A stretch of 64,000 nt of DNA from Pseudarthrobacter sp. PS3-L1 (GTDB lineage Bacteria; Actinomycetota; Actinomycetes; Actinomycetales; Micrococcaceae), in the NCBI RefSeq assembly GCF_030063285.1, contig NZ_JASISU010000005.1, positions 122,991 through 186,990 of the forward strand. The letters run 5' to 3'. The notes under the pieces were generated by a model that did no database searches, was not told where the DNA came from, and was given only the letters and a program-made list of their open reading frames with translations. The translations under genes and the position numbers were made by a program. Below are positions 26,829 through 35,825 of this stretch, piece by piece; position 1 is the first letter of the stretch, and each line of letters starts with the position of its first letter.

Positions 26829-27119
26829 ATGGAAGACGTTGAAGTGAATACAGGATCAGATGGCCAGCCACACTCCCTGGACTGTGGCGGAGTGCTGTGG
26901 CTGGTCGGGGCAGAGTCGCTTCGCTGGTTTGAAAGGATCAACTGGTGGGAAACCGCCCGCCGCATGCCCCGCGGAGTGGGAAGGGCGGATGTTGAGGTCC
27001 TGCGTGTGCAGGCCCGGCCAGAGCGTGATCCACATTCCGAGTTGGTCACCATGGAACTGGTCCGCAGCGGAGTGGGTGGAGGCTGGCAGCTGCGTCATCA
27101 GACGTCCCTGGCCGCCTGA
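26829..27119 (+). CDS. small protein, DUF6504-like
   Basis: 96 residues containing the pattern LWLVGAESLRWFERINWW, with a basic and polar remainder. The W/R-rich 'RWxExxxWW' core resembles DUF6504, found near Y-family polymerase and RecA-like genes. No strong RBS precedes ATG 26829; transcription may start close to it. The gene is downstream of marR on the same strand with a 43-bp gap. Confidence 0.55.
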   Translation: MEDVEVNTGSDGQPHSLDCGGVLWLVGAESLRWFERINWWETARRMPRGVGRADVEVLRVQARPERDPHSELVTMELVRSGVGGGWQLRHQTSLAA

Positions 27120-27213
27120 GAGAGCCACCCAGGGTCCATTGTGAACACGGACAAAAGCGCATGGTGAACGATGTGGTCAATTCTGGGCAGTGGAAAGCCC
27201 CTCGCCGCGACTA

Positions 27214-27326
27214 TTGGGGGACGTCACGGTGAGGGGCCTAAAATAAACATACAGTGAACGTTCACGGTTCAACAAGGACCTGGCAGATGTTTGTGCGCTC
27301 CTAGGTATCACGGTTCTCCGTGTACC
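27214..27326 (+). promoter_or_regulatory. orphan promoter with 12-bp palindromic operator
   Basis: TTGGGG at 27214-27219 and TAAAAT at 27239-27244 form a possible plus-strand promoter (19-bp spacer). Directly behind lies the perfect palindrome GTGAACGTTCAC (27254-27265), the type bound by LacI or GntR regulators. Downstream there is only a five-codon ORF (ATG 27286) and a hairpin (27304-27326), then the convergent end of the GntR gene. The 234-bp gap 27120-27353 holds no convincing gene. Confidence 0.45.
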
Positions 27327-27353
27327 GGTCGCCCTACGTGCAGCTGCATCTCC

Positions 27354-28097
27354 CTACGCCAGGGCGGGCACCGGGCGGAAGGAGCGCGGCTGGCCCTGCC
27401 AGGCCTGGCTCATTTCCGACAGGCTGCGGCGCATTATTTTCTCTGATGCTTCGCGGGCCAGGTGGCCGTTGCCCACCAAGATGGCCTGTGCCATCTCAAT
27501 GTGCCACTGCAGCGGCGCGTCTGTTGGCCTGTCAGGCATCAGTCCGGCCACCGTCCTCCCCGTAAGCGTTTCTGCGACCTGGCCCACCATGGTGGCGAAC
27601 ATCTCGTTCCCGGAACCGGTCAACAAAAGGGAGTGGAACCTGATATCCAGGGCCAGGAACACATCAACGTCTCCTGACTGCCCGGACTCCTTCATCGCCA
27701 GGGCAACATCAAAGAGTTCCCGCCGCCGTTCCGGGGGAGCGAATTGGGCCGCGAGTTCCGCCGCGGCAGGTTCGACGGCGGTCCGCAGCTCCGCGAGGGA
27801 ACGAAGTTGGGCGCCGCGCCCGGTTCCTGCCAGCCGCCACCGGATGACCATGGGATCGAAGGGATTCCAGTGTGCGGCGGGTAAAACTCGGATTCCCAAC
27901 CGCCTGACGGTCTCGATCAGGCCAAGTGAGGCAAGGACGCGGGTTGCTTCGCGCACAACAGAGCGGGAAACGTTCAGTTCACGGGCCAGCTGTTCCGCCA
28001 GCATTACGTGTCCGGATGGATACGCTCCAGAGACGATCTGGGTGCCCAGATGTTCGACGGCATGGTCATGAAGGCTGAGGGGCATAGCCGCCATCAT
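27354..28097 (-). CDS. GntR/FadR family regulator, probable gluconate repressor
   Basis: About 247 residues. The winged helix is in GAYPSGHVMLAEQLARELNVSRSVVREATRVLASLGLIETVRRLG. The C-terminal FCD domain shows the metal/ligand pattern D-x-x-x-H (LALDIRFHSLLL) and W-H-x-x-x (LQWHIEMAQAIL). The start is ATG 28097 or 28094. The gene is divergent from gnd, encoding 6-phosphogluconate dehydrogenase, so control of gluconate use is the likely role. Confidence 0.85.
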   Translation of the reverse strand: MMAAMPLSLHDHAVEHLGTQIVSGAYPSGHVMLAEQLARELNVSRSVVREATRVLASLGLIETVRRLGIRVLPAAHWNPFDPMVIRWRLAGTGRGAQLRSLAELRTAVEPAAAELAAQFAPPERRRELFDVALAMKESGQSGDVDVFLALDIRFHSLLLTGSGNEMFATMVGQVAETLTGRTVAGLMPDRPTDAPLQWHIEMAQAILVGNGHLAREASEKIMRRSLSEMSQAWQGQPRSFRPVPALA

Positions 28098-28343
28098 AGT
28101 GGTCCAGCGCCACCGTGCTTCCACTGTTCTCGGGGTGCTGGAGGTTTGCGGTAGCGCCGGGATGCCGTGGTCCATGAGCCGCGCATAGACTGGAGAAGAC
28201 GCGAAACCGTCCAGAAACGAAGATGGTGTTTTTGTCGCGCGACCCGAATACGTATGATTTATTACAGCCACGTACGTGTGCCACTGGTGCGAATACCGCA
28301 GCAGGCACGCTGGCGAATGGTAGAGAAACGAATGGGAGTTTTG

Positions 28344-29780
28344 ATGTCTGCACACATCGGCGTCACCGGCCTTGCCGTGATGGGAGCCAACCTGGCCCGA
28401 AACCTGGCCCGCAACGGCTTCACCGTTGCACTGCACAACCGGTCAGTTGAAAAAACTGACGCGCTGCTCGAAAAGCACGGCACGGACGGCGACTTCGTCC
28501 GCACCGAAACCCTGCAGGAACTGGTGGACTCCCTGGAGAAACCCCGCCGCGTCCTGATCATGGTCAAGGCTGGCAAGCCTGTGGACTCCGTGATCGATCA
28601 ATTGGTGCCCCTGCTCGAAGCCGGCGACATTGTTATTGATGCTGGCAACTCGCACTATGAGGACACTCGCCGTCGTGAAGCCGCTCTTTCTGAGAAGGAC
28701 CTGCACTTCGTGGGCATTGGTGTCTCTGGTGGTGAAGAAGGCGCCCTGAATGGGCCTTCCATCATGCCCGGCGGCTCCAAAGAGTCCTATAAGGCGCTCG
28801 GACCGCTGCTGGAAAAGATCTCGGCCCACGTCGACGGTCAGCCCTGCTGCGCCTGGATCGGCACTGACGGCGCCGGTCACTTCGTGAAAATGGTCCACAA
28901 CGGCATTGAGTATGCCGACATGCAGGTCATTGGTGAGGCCTTCGACCTGCTGCGTTCAGGCGCTGGGATCGAGCCGGCTGACCAGGCCAAAATTTTCGAA
29001 GAGTGGAACAAGGGCGACCTCGCCTCCTTCCTGATCGAGATCTCCGCAGAGGTCCTGAGCCACGTGGACGCCAAGACCGGCAAGCCGTTTGTTGACGTCG
29101 TCATTGACGCCGCAGGGCAGAAGGGCACCGGACGCTGGACGGTAATGTCCGCCCTCGAACTTGGGTCACCAACCTCTGGCATTGCAGAGTCTGTTTTTGC
29201 GCGCGCGCTTTCATCCCAGGCGGGCCAGCGCAAACTTGCCCAGGAACTCCTGGTAGGCGAGGAAGCCTCGGTGGAAATCCCCGAAACGTTTGTTGATGAC
29301 GTTCGCCAGGCCCTGTACGCATCCAAGCTGGTTTCCTACGCACAGGGCCTGGACATGCTGACCTCTGCTGCGACGGAGTACAACTGGGACCTCAAGCTGG
29401 ATGAGATTGCCTCCCTGTGGCGTGGTGGCTGCATCATCCGGGCCGAGCTCCTCAAGGACATCACCAAGGCCTACGCAGCTGAGGAAAAGCCTGCCAACCT
29501 GCTCTTCGCCCCCGCCTTTACCAAGGCTATTGCCGAGGTCCTGCCTGCATGGCGCCGTGTTGTGTCAACCGCAGTACAGCTGGGCATCCCGGTTCCGGTG
29601 TTCTCCTCATCGCTGGCCTACTACGATGGCCTGCGCCGCAAGCGCCTCCCGGCCGCACTCATCCAGGGCCAGCGGGATCTGTTTGGCGCCCACACCTACG
29701 GCCGCACAGATACCGAGGGTACCTTCCACACCCTGTGGGGCGAGGACAAATCTGAGATTGAAGCAGTCGACACGCACTGA
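28344..29780 (+). CDS. gnd: 6-phosphogluconate dehydrogenase, decarboxylating
   Basis: 478 residues. The NADP-binding Rossmann motif GVTGLAVMGANLARNLARNGF is at the N-terminus, followed by VGIGVSGGEEGALNGPSIMPGG (substrate loop) and FVKMVHNGIEYADMQ with the catalytic Lys. It converts 6-phosphogluconate to ribulose 5-phosphate in the cytosol. Length matches the dimeric long form. ATG 28344 has GGGAG at 28334-28338; ATG 28332 would add four residues. Confidence 0.96.
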   Translation: MSAHIGVTGLAVMGANLARNLARNGFTVALHNRSVEKTDALLEKHGTDGDFVRTETLQELVDSLEKPRRVLIMVKAGKPVDSVIDQLVPLLEAGDIVIDAGNSHYEDTRRREAALSEKDLHFVGIGVSGGEEGALNGPSIMPGGSKESYKALGPLLEKISAHVDGQPCCAWIGTDGAGHFVKMVHNGIEYADMQVIGEAFDLLRSGAGIEPADQAKIFEEWNKGDLASFLIEISAEVLSHVDAKTGKPFVDVVIDAAGQKGTGRWTVMSALELGSPTSGIAESVFARALSSQAGQRKLAQELLVGEEASVEIPETFVDDVRQALYASKLVSYAQGLDMLTSAATEYNWDLKLDEIASLWRGGCIIRAELLKDITKAYAAEEKPANLLFAPAFTKAIAEVLPAWRRVVSTAVQLGIPVPVFSSSLAYYDGLRRKRLPAALIQGQRDLFGAHTYGRTDTEGTFHTLWGEDKSEIEAVDTH

Positions 29781-29800
29781 CACCTGAACAGACGCGCACT

Positions 29801-29832
29801 GAAGGCCCTGTCCCACGTGGGACAGGGCCTTC
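29801..29832. terminator. perfect 32-bp palindrome terminator after gnd
   Basis: The whole 32-bp stretch is its own reverse complement, with centre CCACGTGG and outer arm GAAGGCCCTGTCC. It is flanked by CTTCCTGCATTTCTTTC on the plus strand. It lies between convergent gnd and cysE. Confidence 0.8.
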
Positions 29833-29920
29833 CTGCATTTCTTTCGAGGTCGCTGTGCACGGCGCCAGTTGTTGGCCAGCAGGCTGCGCGCCGGTGGGCC
29901 CTGCGCTGTTGTGGACCGTC

Positions 29921-30505
29921 CTAGATGCGGTATTCGATGTCGTATTCGGCCGGGTCAACAGCAGGTTTGGACTCCCGTTTGGCATCTCGGGGCCGCGACC
30001 TGGCCGGGACGCCGGTAATGATGGACGACGGCGGTGCGTCCTTGACCACCACGGCGTTGGCCCCCACGGCGCTATCGGCCCCAATGGTGATAGGCCCGAG
30101 GATCTTGGCGCCAGCGCCAATGGTCACCCGATCGCCAATGGTGGGGTGCCGCTTGACCTTGGCGAGCGAACGGCCACCCAGGGTGACGCCATGGTAGATC
30201 ATGACGTCCTCCCCGATTTCCGCAGTTTCGCCGATGACCACTCCCATACCGTGGTCAATGAAGAACCGGCGGCCCACTGTGGCGCCGGGATGGATCTCGA
30301 TACCAGTGAGCGTCTTTCCCACTTGGGAGAGCACCCTGGCAGGAAAGCGCAGTGCCGGCTCCTGCCAAAGACGATGCGTCACGCGGTGGATCCAGATTGC
30401 ATGCAGGCCGGAATAGATAAAAAAGTTCTCTAACGAACCTCGAGCCGCCGGGTCGTGGGACCGGGCGGCGTCGAGGTCTTCCTTGAGTCTTGCGAAAAAG
30501 CTCAC
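29921..30505 (-). CDS. cysE: serine O-acetyltransferase
   Basis: 194 residues, the short EpsC/CysE form. The left-handed beta-helix hexapeptide repeats run from [24 protein letters not shown] to [11 protein letters not shown], with catalytic His in FIDHGMG and IYHGVTLGG. It makes O-acetylserine from serine and acetyl-CoA for cysteine synthesis. It follows cysK by 37 bp on the same strand and ends in an acidic tail. Confidence 0.95.
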   Translation of the reverse strand: MSFFARLKEDLDAARSHDPAARGSLENFFIYSGLHAIWIHRVTHRLWQEPALRFPARVLSQVGKTLTGIEIHPGATVGRRFFIDHGMGVVIGETAEIGEDVMIYHGVTLGGRSLAKVKRHPTIGDRVTIGAGAKILGPITIGADSAVGANAVVVKDAPPSSIITGVPARSRPRDAKRESKPAVDPAEYDIEYRI

Positions 30506-30542
30506 AAAGACCTTTCTGGGTTAAATCGGAGGGAGCTGGTGC

Positions 30543-31478
30543 TCAGCCCCGGATATCGTCGTACAGGACGGTGGAAATGTAGCGCTCACCGAAGTCACAG
30601 ACGATGGCAACAATGAGCTTACCGGCGTTCTCCGGGCGTTTGGCGAGCTCAAGGGCAGCCCAGACGATCGCTCCAGAGGAGATGCCGCCGAGGATACCTT
30701 CGCGTGCGCCCAGGTCGCGGGCAACCCGGACTGAGTCCTCAAGGCTGGCGTCGATGACCTCGTCATAGATGGTGGTGTCCAGGATTTCGGGAACAAAGTT
30801 GGCCCCGAGGCCCTGGATTTTATGGGGGCCTGGAGCGCCACCGTTAAGGATTGCGGAGTCCTTGGGCTCAACGGCGATAATCTGCACACCGGGCTTGCGC
30901 GCCTTGAGGACCTGTCCGACGCCAGTCACGGTCCCACCGGTACCTACGCCGGCAATGAAGATGTCCACTGCGCCGTCGGTGTCTTCCCAGACTTCTTCTG
31001 CTGTCGTCCGACGGTGGACCTCCGGGTTGGCCTCGTTAGCGAACTGCTTGGCCCAGATGGCGTTGTCCGTGCTGGCAACGATCTCCTGGGCACGCTCGAC
31101 AGCGCCGCGCATTCCTTCGGAGCCTGGCGTCAGGACAATCTCGGCACCGTAGGCACGGAGCATGACGCGGCGTTCTGTAGACATGGTCTCAGGCATGGTC
31201 AGGATGACCTTGTACCCACGGGCCGCCCCTACCATTGCCAGGGCAATCCCCGTGTTTCCAGAGGTACCTTCAACGATGGTTCCGCCCGGGCGCAACGCAC
31301 CCGCCTTTTCTGCGGCGTCAACGATCGCGACGCCGATCCGGTCCTTGACGCTGTTGGCGGGGTTGTAGAACTCAAGTTTGACGGCAACGGTCGCGTTCAG
31401 GCCTTCGGTAAGCCGATTAAGGCGGACCAGCGGGGTCCCACCAACCAGTTGCGTTACGTCGTCGTAGATCCGTGCCAT
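30543..31478 (-). CDS. cysK: O-acetylserine sulfhydrylase (cysteine synthase A)
   Basis: 311 residues. The PLP lysine is K45 in [11 protein letters not shown]; the phosphate loop [10 protein letters not shown] and the substrate loop [12 protein letters not shown] are intact, as is the C-terminal [13 protein letters not shown]. It makes cysteine from O-acetylserine and sulfide. It forms a two-gene operon with cysE downstream. ATG 31478 has a GGAGG about 10 bases upstream. Confidence 0.96.
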   Translation of the reverse strand: MARIYDDVTQLVGGTPLVRLNRLTEGLNATVAVKLEFYNPANSVKDRIGVAIVDAAEKAGALRPGGTIVEGTSGNTGIALAMVGAARGYKVILTMPETMSTERRVMLRAYGAEIVLTPGSEGMRGAVERAQEIVASTDNAIWAKQFANEANPEVHRRTTAEEVWEDTDGAVDIFIAGVGTGGTVTGVGQVLKARKPGVQIIAVEPKDSAILNGGAPGPHKIQGLGANFVPEILDTTIYDEVIDASLEDSVRVARDLGAREGILGGISSGAIVWAALELAKRPENAGKLIVAIVCDFGERYISTVLYDDIRG

Positions 31479-31517
31479 GTGAATACGCCTATCTCTGGAG
31501 GGTAAATGCTTGGGTCA

Positions 31518-31549
31518 GCCTAGTGAACGCCCGATTCACGCTACTAGGC
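31518..31549 (-). terminator. hairpin over the msrA stop codon
   Basis: GCCTAGT pairs with ACTAGGC, and GTGAA with TTCAC inside. It contains the msrA stop. There is no U-tract, so it may be a weak terminator or processing site between msrA and cysK. Confidence 0.3.
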
Positions 31550-32068
31550 ATTAAGCCATGCCGAGTAATATTTCCGCGCTTTGGCCAGCTTTGGATTGAT
31601 GATGACCTGGCAGTAGCCCTGCTCTGGATTCTGGGCGTAGTAGTCCTGGTGGAAATCCTCGGCAACGTAGAAGGTGGGCAGTCGCGTCACTTCAGTCACA
31701 ATCGGATCGTTCCACAGTTGCTGGTTCCGTTCGATGGCCTCGGTGAAGAGGATTTTCTCCTCCGTGGTCTCGTAGAACATTGAGGAACGGTACTGGGTTC
31801 CTACGTCATAGCCCTGACGATTCAGGGTGGTGGGATCGTGGAGCGCAAAGAACATGTCGAGGATGACCTCGGCGGGAACTATGTCCTCGTCGAAAGTCAC
31901 TGCCACGACTTCTGCATGGCCGGTCGTTCCATTGCAGACTGAGTAGTAGTCGGGATGTGGATCGTGGCCACCGGTGTAGCCGGACACCACCGATTCAACG
32001 CCCTTGGTCCTCTGGTAAACAGCGTCGAGGCACCAGAAGCAGCCTCCGCCCAACACAAAAGTTTTCAT
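31544..32068 (-). CDS. msrA: peptide methionine sulfoxide reductase A
   Basis: 174 residues starting MKTFVLGGGCFWCLDAVY; the catalytic Cys is C10 of GCFWC. GYTGG, GHAEVVAV and the tail Cys in EQGYCQVI (candidate resolving Cys) are present. It reduces methionine-S-sulfoxide in oxidised proteins. It is divergent from the Nif3 gene and 65 bp upstream of cysK on the same strand. Confidence 0.95.
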   Translation of the reverse strand: MKTFVLGGGCFWCLDAVYQRTKGVESVVSGYTGGHDPHPDYYSVCNGTTGHAEVVAVTFDEDIVPAEVILDMFFALHDPTTLNRQGYDVGTQYRSSMFYETTEEKILFTEAIERNQQLWNDPIVTEVTRLPTFYVAEDFHQDYYAQNPEQGYCQVIINPKLAKARKYYSAWLNA

Positions 32069-32167
32069 GTCCTGTTCAATGCTTCGTGGCCCAGGAAGAT
32101 TCCCGACGGAGCAGATCGGTGCGCCGTATGGGTGGCTCCAGGCTCAACATAAGGTAAAAAAGAGGCT

Positions 32168-33244
32168 ATGGAACGCGAAGAAACCGGCGGAAAATCCCCC
32201 GTGCTGCCGGAAGTCCCCACCGCTGACGTCGCTGGGGTGGCCCAGATCACGCCTGCAGCGACCCAAACCATGGACGGCAACAAGGAGATAAAAGTCACGT
32301 CCGAAGCGCGTGCAGTGGTTGCCGCATCCGCTGACGATGCGGTGCCCGATGCAGACTGGACCGGTGCCGGGCATGAGGAAGTCGACGACGCCGAGTCAAC
32401 CGCGGTGCCGACCCTCGGTGAGGTCCTGCTTGCGGTTGAGGAACTGTGGCCAGAATCGCTTGCGGAGGAGTGGGACGAGGTTGGCCTTGTGGCTGGCCAT
32501 CCCGATGCCGCCATTAAACGGATCATGTTTGCTGTGGACCCCACCCTCGATGTCATCCAGGAAGCCATCGATTGGGGCGCTGACCTGCTGATTACCCACC
32601 ACCCACTGCTGCTGCGTGGCGTGAATACCGTTGCTGCCACGACGGCGAAGGGCAAGGCCGTTCACCTCCTCATAGAGTCAGGGACGGCGCTCTTGACTGT
32701 TCACACGAATGGCGATTCCGCGGTGGGGGGCGTTTCGGATGTCTTGGCCGACGCACTGGGAATCCTTGATGCAACGCCGTTGACTGTTGCCGCTGAGGGC
32801 CTTCCAGAAGAAGGGATTGGCCGCGTCGGGGACCTCGCCTCCGCCACCACCCTGGGGGACTTTGCTGCGAAGGTTTTTGGCATCCTGCCAGCCGTTGCCG
32901 GCGGGGTGCGTGTTGCGGGGGACCGCAATGCCCTGGTGCGTCGGGTCGCTGTCTGCGGTGGAGCAGGCGATTCGCTGTTGTCCGAGGTGCGATCCAGTGG
33001 CGCAGACGTCTTCGTGACGGCTGATCTTCGACACCATCCGGCATCCGAGGCCGTTGAAGCGGCTGCCGATGGCCGTCCATTCCTGATCGATGTTTCGCAC
33101 TTTGCCAGTGAGTGGTTGTGGCTTCCTGCTGCCGCCGCCGCGCTGGGCAATGTTGTGGCTGATCAGGGTCATGAGGTCGAAATCCGAGTCAGTAGCACCA
33201 ACACTGACCCGTGGGACTTCATCCTGACTCCTGGTGGCGACTAG
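32168..33244 (+). CDS. Nif3-like dinuclear metal-centre protein
   Basis: 358 residues. The metal-binding His/Asp/Glu positions of the NIF3 (DUF34, 'GTP cyclohydrolase I type 2') family are in LITHHPLLLRG, LTVHTNGDSA and DVSHFASEW. An Ala/Asp-rich extension of about 80 residues precedes the family domain, which starts near VPTLGEVLLAVEELWP. The cellular reaction is not established for the family. It is followed by the coiled-coil zinc-ribbon gene, the usual actinobacterial neighbour. Confidence 0.9.
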   Translation: MEREETGGKSPVLPEVPTADVAGVAQITPAATQTMDGNKEIKVTSEARAVVAASADDAVPDADWTGAGHEEVDDAESTAVPTLGEVLLAVEELWPESLAEEWDEVGLVAGHPDAAIKRIMFAVDPTLDVIQEAIDWGADLLITHHPLLLRGVNTVAATTAKGKAVHLLIESGTALLTVHTNGDSAVGGVSDVLADALGILDATPLTVAAEGLPEEGIGRVGDLASATTLGDFAAKVFGILPAVAGGVRVAGDRNALVRRVAVCGGAGDSLLSEVRSSGADVFVTADLRHHPASEAVEAAADGRPFLIDVSHFASEWLWLPAAAAALGNVVADQGHEVEIRVSSTNTDPWDFILTPGGD

Positions 33245-33307
33245 AATCTAACCTGCACCTCCACGGTGCCCGGCGCAGGCCGGCAAGGGAACAACACGGA
33301 GGTTACA

Positions 33308-34045
33308 TTGGCCAAGGCAGCACCGGCAGAACAGATGAAGCTACTCGATCTGCAGGCACTGGACGCCCGTCTGACAGCCCTTGCCAACCGACGCCGTTCC
33401 CTGGAATCGGATCCCCGCATTGTGGACCTCACGGCCGCACTGTCGGTTGCCAATGGAGCCCTGGGCGCTGCGAAGGTTGCCGTCCACGACGCTGAAGCGG
33501 ACCTAAAAAAAGCAGAGGCCGACGTCGAACAGGTCACTGCACGGATCACGCGAGACGATGCGCGGCTCAACAGCGGGACCGGCCTGTCAAAGGATCTGGT
33601 GGCCCTGCAGAAGGATCTTGTGTCCCTGAATCGCCGTCGTTCGGATCTGGAGGATGTTGAGCTTGAGGTCATGGAGCGCCTTGAGGCCCTGCGCCTGAAG
33701 CAGGCAACACAGCAGGAAATCGTTGATGGAATTCAGGGATCGTTCGGCGGTATCCGAGGTGAACTCGACGAGGAACTCCAGGCTGTTGCCGCCGATTCCA
33801 TCGATGTCAGGTCCCGCCGGGACGACTTCGCAGCGGACCTTGACCCTGGGATGCTGGCCATCTACGAGAAGACCCTGGCCAAGCGAGGTGTAGGAGCTGC
33901 CCGGTTCTTCCACGGAACGTCGGAGGGCTCCGGCATGCAGCTCAGTGCCGGTGATCGCGCTGAGATCAAGGCTGCGGCCCCGGACGACATCGTTTTCTGC
34001 CCGGACTCCGGCTGCATCCTGGTGCGCTCCAGCGAGTGGGCCTGA
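33308..34045 (+). CDS. coiled-coil C4 zinc-ribbon family protein, ribbon degenerate
   Basis: 245 residues beginning at TTG 33308 with GGAGG at 33298-33302. The bulk is a long helical hairpin or coiled coil (LQALDARLTALANRRRSLES onward). The C-terminal ribbon normally has two CxxC pairs; here the first is replaced by GTSEGSGM and the second reads FCPDSGCIL, leaving two Cys, so zinc binding is doubtful. The family (CT398-like) usually accompanies Nif3 and RNase H-type genes. Function unknown. Confidence 0.85.
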   Translation: MAKAAPAEQMKLLDLQALDARLTALANRRRSLESDPRIVDLTAALSVANGALGAAKVAVHDAEADLKKAEADVEQVTARITRDDARLNSGTGLSKDLVALQKDLVSLNRRRSDLEDVELEVMERLEALRLKQATQQEIVDGIQGSFGGIRGELDEELQAVAADSIDVRSRRDDFAADLDPGMLAIYEKTLAKRGVGAARFFHGTSEGSGMQLSAGDRAEIKAAAPDDIVFCPDSGCILVRSSEWA

Positions 34046-34076
34046 GCCGCTAGGTACGTGATCAGCCGCCAGCTAC

Positions 34077-34847
34077 CTAGACGGCGGGCGGCAGGATGAT
34101 GTTCAGTGCAGAAGGCTTCCGTGCCGAACTTGGCACCAGCTCTGCTTCCCACCGCTCCAGGGTGGCCGCCAGGAGGTGCGCTGGAGTGGCAGGCATCGAG
34201 CCGCGCCTGCACAGCAGATGCCGTGCCAGTTCGCCCCGGGTGTGCTTGGCGAAGTGGCTAACCACCTTCCGCACGCCGTTGGTCTCTGTGAAAACATTGA
34301 CTGAAACTGTTTGTTCCGGTGGCGGCGCCCACGCGGCAGCATACGTACTGGAACGGCAATCCACCAGCAGGTGGCCTTCTGTCTCGGCGTCCAGGGCTGC
34401 GCTCAGCTGGGGTTTCCAGAACGTTGCCAGCCGTCCGACGTCGGACAGCACAGTGCCCATCGACAGCCGGTACGCCGGCACGGCGTCGCCAAAGCGGAGG
34501 GCTCCCCACAGGGCCGAGATGACCACGATGGCGTCGTTTGCTTTGCGTCGCTGGGTGGCGGTAAGCGTCCGGTAACCCAGGGCATCGTAGAGGACACCAG
34601 AATAGACGCTGTGCGCGGGTGCTGCCGGTTCGGAGAGTAGCCGGGTGTTGCGAGCCACGTCCTCGGTGAGCGAGGCGCCCACACCAAGAAGCGCCATGGC
34701 GTCTTCGTGGGCGCTGACCGTTCCCAGGGCTTCAAGCACTTTTGCGCGTCCAGCATTGAGGTCCGGAAAGCTCAGACCGGACCAGTTCAGTGGAGCACCC
34801 GTGATGGCGGGAGTTTTTCCTTCGGAAGGAGGCAGGAGGATCAGCAC
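34077..34847 (-). CDS. yaaA: YaaA family peroxide-stress protein
   Basis: 256 residues starting MLILLPPSEGKT, the family hallmark, with SGVLYDALGY, VISALWGALRFGDAVPAYRLSMG, DCRSSTYAAAW and SHFAKHTRGELARHLL. YaaA lowers intracellular free iron and limits DNA damage under peroxide stress in E. coli. It is convergent with the zinc-ribbon gene; a 7-bp inverted repeat (CTAGGTA/TACCTAG) lies between their stops. Confidence 0.92.
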   Translation of the reverse strand: MLILLPPSEGKTPAITGAPLNWSGLSFPDLNAGRAKVLEALGTVSAHEDAMALLGVGASLTEDVARNTRLLSEPAAPAHSVYSGVLYDALGYRTLTATQRRKANDAIVVISALWGALRFGDAVPAYRLSMGTVLSDVGRLATFWKPQLSAALDAETEGHLLVDCRSSTYAAAWAPPPEQTVSVNVFTETNGVRKVVSHFAKHTRGELARHLLCRRGSMPATPAHLLAATLERWEAELVPSSARKPSALNIILPPAV

Positions 34848-34898
34848 CCGTAGATCCTACCGGCGTCAGGTGCCGAGGTTCGACGCCGGTAGACTGGT

Positions 34899-35302
34899 GT
34901 GTGGATGGGTTGACCAGGCAGTCGCGCGCCACGCAAGTGGCTCGAGGAACGTCCGGGCTCCGCAGGACAGGGTGGTGGGTAACGCCCACTCGGGGCAACC
35001 CGCAGGACAGTGCCACAGAGAACAGACCGCCTGGGTACTTCGTCTTTTGATGAAGAGCCTCAGGTAAGGGTGAAACGGTGGTGTAAGAGACCACCAGCTT
35101 CCCGGGTGACCGGGAAGGCTAGGTAAACCCCACCCGGAGCAAGGTCAGACAGAACGCGTTTGAAGGCTGTCCGCCTGAGCGTTCGGGTAGGCCGCTGGAG
35201 GGCGTCGGTAACGGCGTTCGTAGATGGATGGCTGCCAAACCCGCAACCGGAAACGGGACGCGGGGGAACAGAACCCGGCGTATCGGTCAACCCATCCACA
35301 TA
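34899..35302 (+). ncRNA. rnpB: RNase P RNA, bacterial class A
   Basis: The conserved core is visible: GAGGAACGTCCGGGCTCC near the 5' end (P3/P4, CR I), CAGGGTGGTGGGTAACGCCC, and GGCTAGGTAAACCCC in the middle. Helix P1 is perfect: GTGGATGGGTTGACC at 34901-34915 pairs with GGTCAACCCATCCAC at 35285-35299, fixing both ends. The RNA is the ribozyme that matures tRNA 5' ends. About 400 nt, normal for high-GC Gram-positives. The prophage begins right behind it. Confidence 0.95.
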
Positions 35303-35441
35303 CTTACCAGCACTGGCCCCAAATTTGGGCATATTCGCCTAGATCTAGGGCTTGTAGGGGCATTGCGCTTGGCTCTATTTGGTTCTATTTGAGCGTACTT
35401 GGTGGACCCTTTTGCCCCTAGATTGCCCCTGAGATTCACTC
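35303..35441. other. junction between chromosome and prophage, candidate attL
   Basis: This gene-free 139-bp stretch separates rnpB from the first phage gene. It has a 12-bp palindrome CCCAAATTTGGG (35318-35329), the inverted pair TAGGGGCA/TGCCCCTA and two copies of TCTATTTG, features often seen at tyrosine-integrase attachment sites. The exact core cannot be fixed without the right end. Confidence 0.4.
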
Positions 35442-35750
35442 TCAGTGCAGGAAGCTACCGCGCCACTCCGGAGCCGCAGCGCGACGAACCGCACCGACCG
35501 GCACCCAGCAGTGGGAGTACTTGGCCCGGTCATCATGCCACTGGATATGAACCCACTCCTCCGTGTAGCCCGCGGCATGGGCGTGGACATCGACAGTAGT
35601 CCCGTCAGTGAGTGGCATCTGCACAATCACTGTCGGGTACTGGCGGTGATAGAAGTGCGTCACGCTCCCAACCGCATGGACCAAGGCAGGGTTCTCGTGC
35701 TCGTAGGTCTTGCCGTCCTGCAGGAACGTCGGGTCATAGTCAAAGCGCAT
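35442..35750 (-). CDS. phage hypothetical protein, 102 aa
   Basis: The last gene of the prophage at this end, reading toward rnpB. It encodes a soluble 102-residue protein rich in His, Tyr and Trp (EEWVHIQWHDDRAKYSHCWV). It resembles small conserved actinophage proteins but I recognise no domain. It lies beyond the lysis cassette, behind a terminator hairpin, so it may be a lysogenic or accessory gene. Confidence 0.55.
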   Translation of the reverse strand: MRFDYDPTFLQDGKTYEHENPALVHAVGSVTHFYHRQYPTVIVQMPLTDGTTVDVHAHAAGYTEEWVHIQWHDDRAKYSHCWVPVGAVRRAAAPEWRGSFLH

Positions 35751-35791
35751 GCCGCCACTAAACCACCAGGGACCGACTTAACGCAGAAAGA

Positions 35792-35818
35792 CGCCCCACC
35801 TCGCAATGAGGTGGGGCG
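35792..35818 (-). terminator. hairpin after the lysis cassette
   Basis: An 11-bp perfect stem (CGCCCCACCTC/GAGGTGGGGCG, loop GCAAT) lies just past the holin stop, followed on the minus strand by TCTTTC. Confidence 0.7.
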
Positions 35819-35825
35819 GGTGTTC

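Noticed and set aside
29801..29832. 32-bp palindrome as an operator
   Set aside because: Its position between convergent genes and the hairpin form fit a terminator better than a regulator site.
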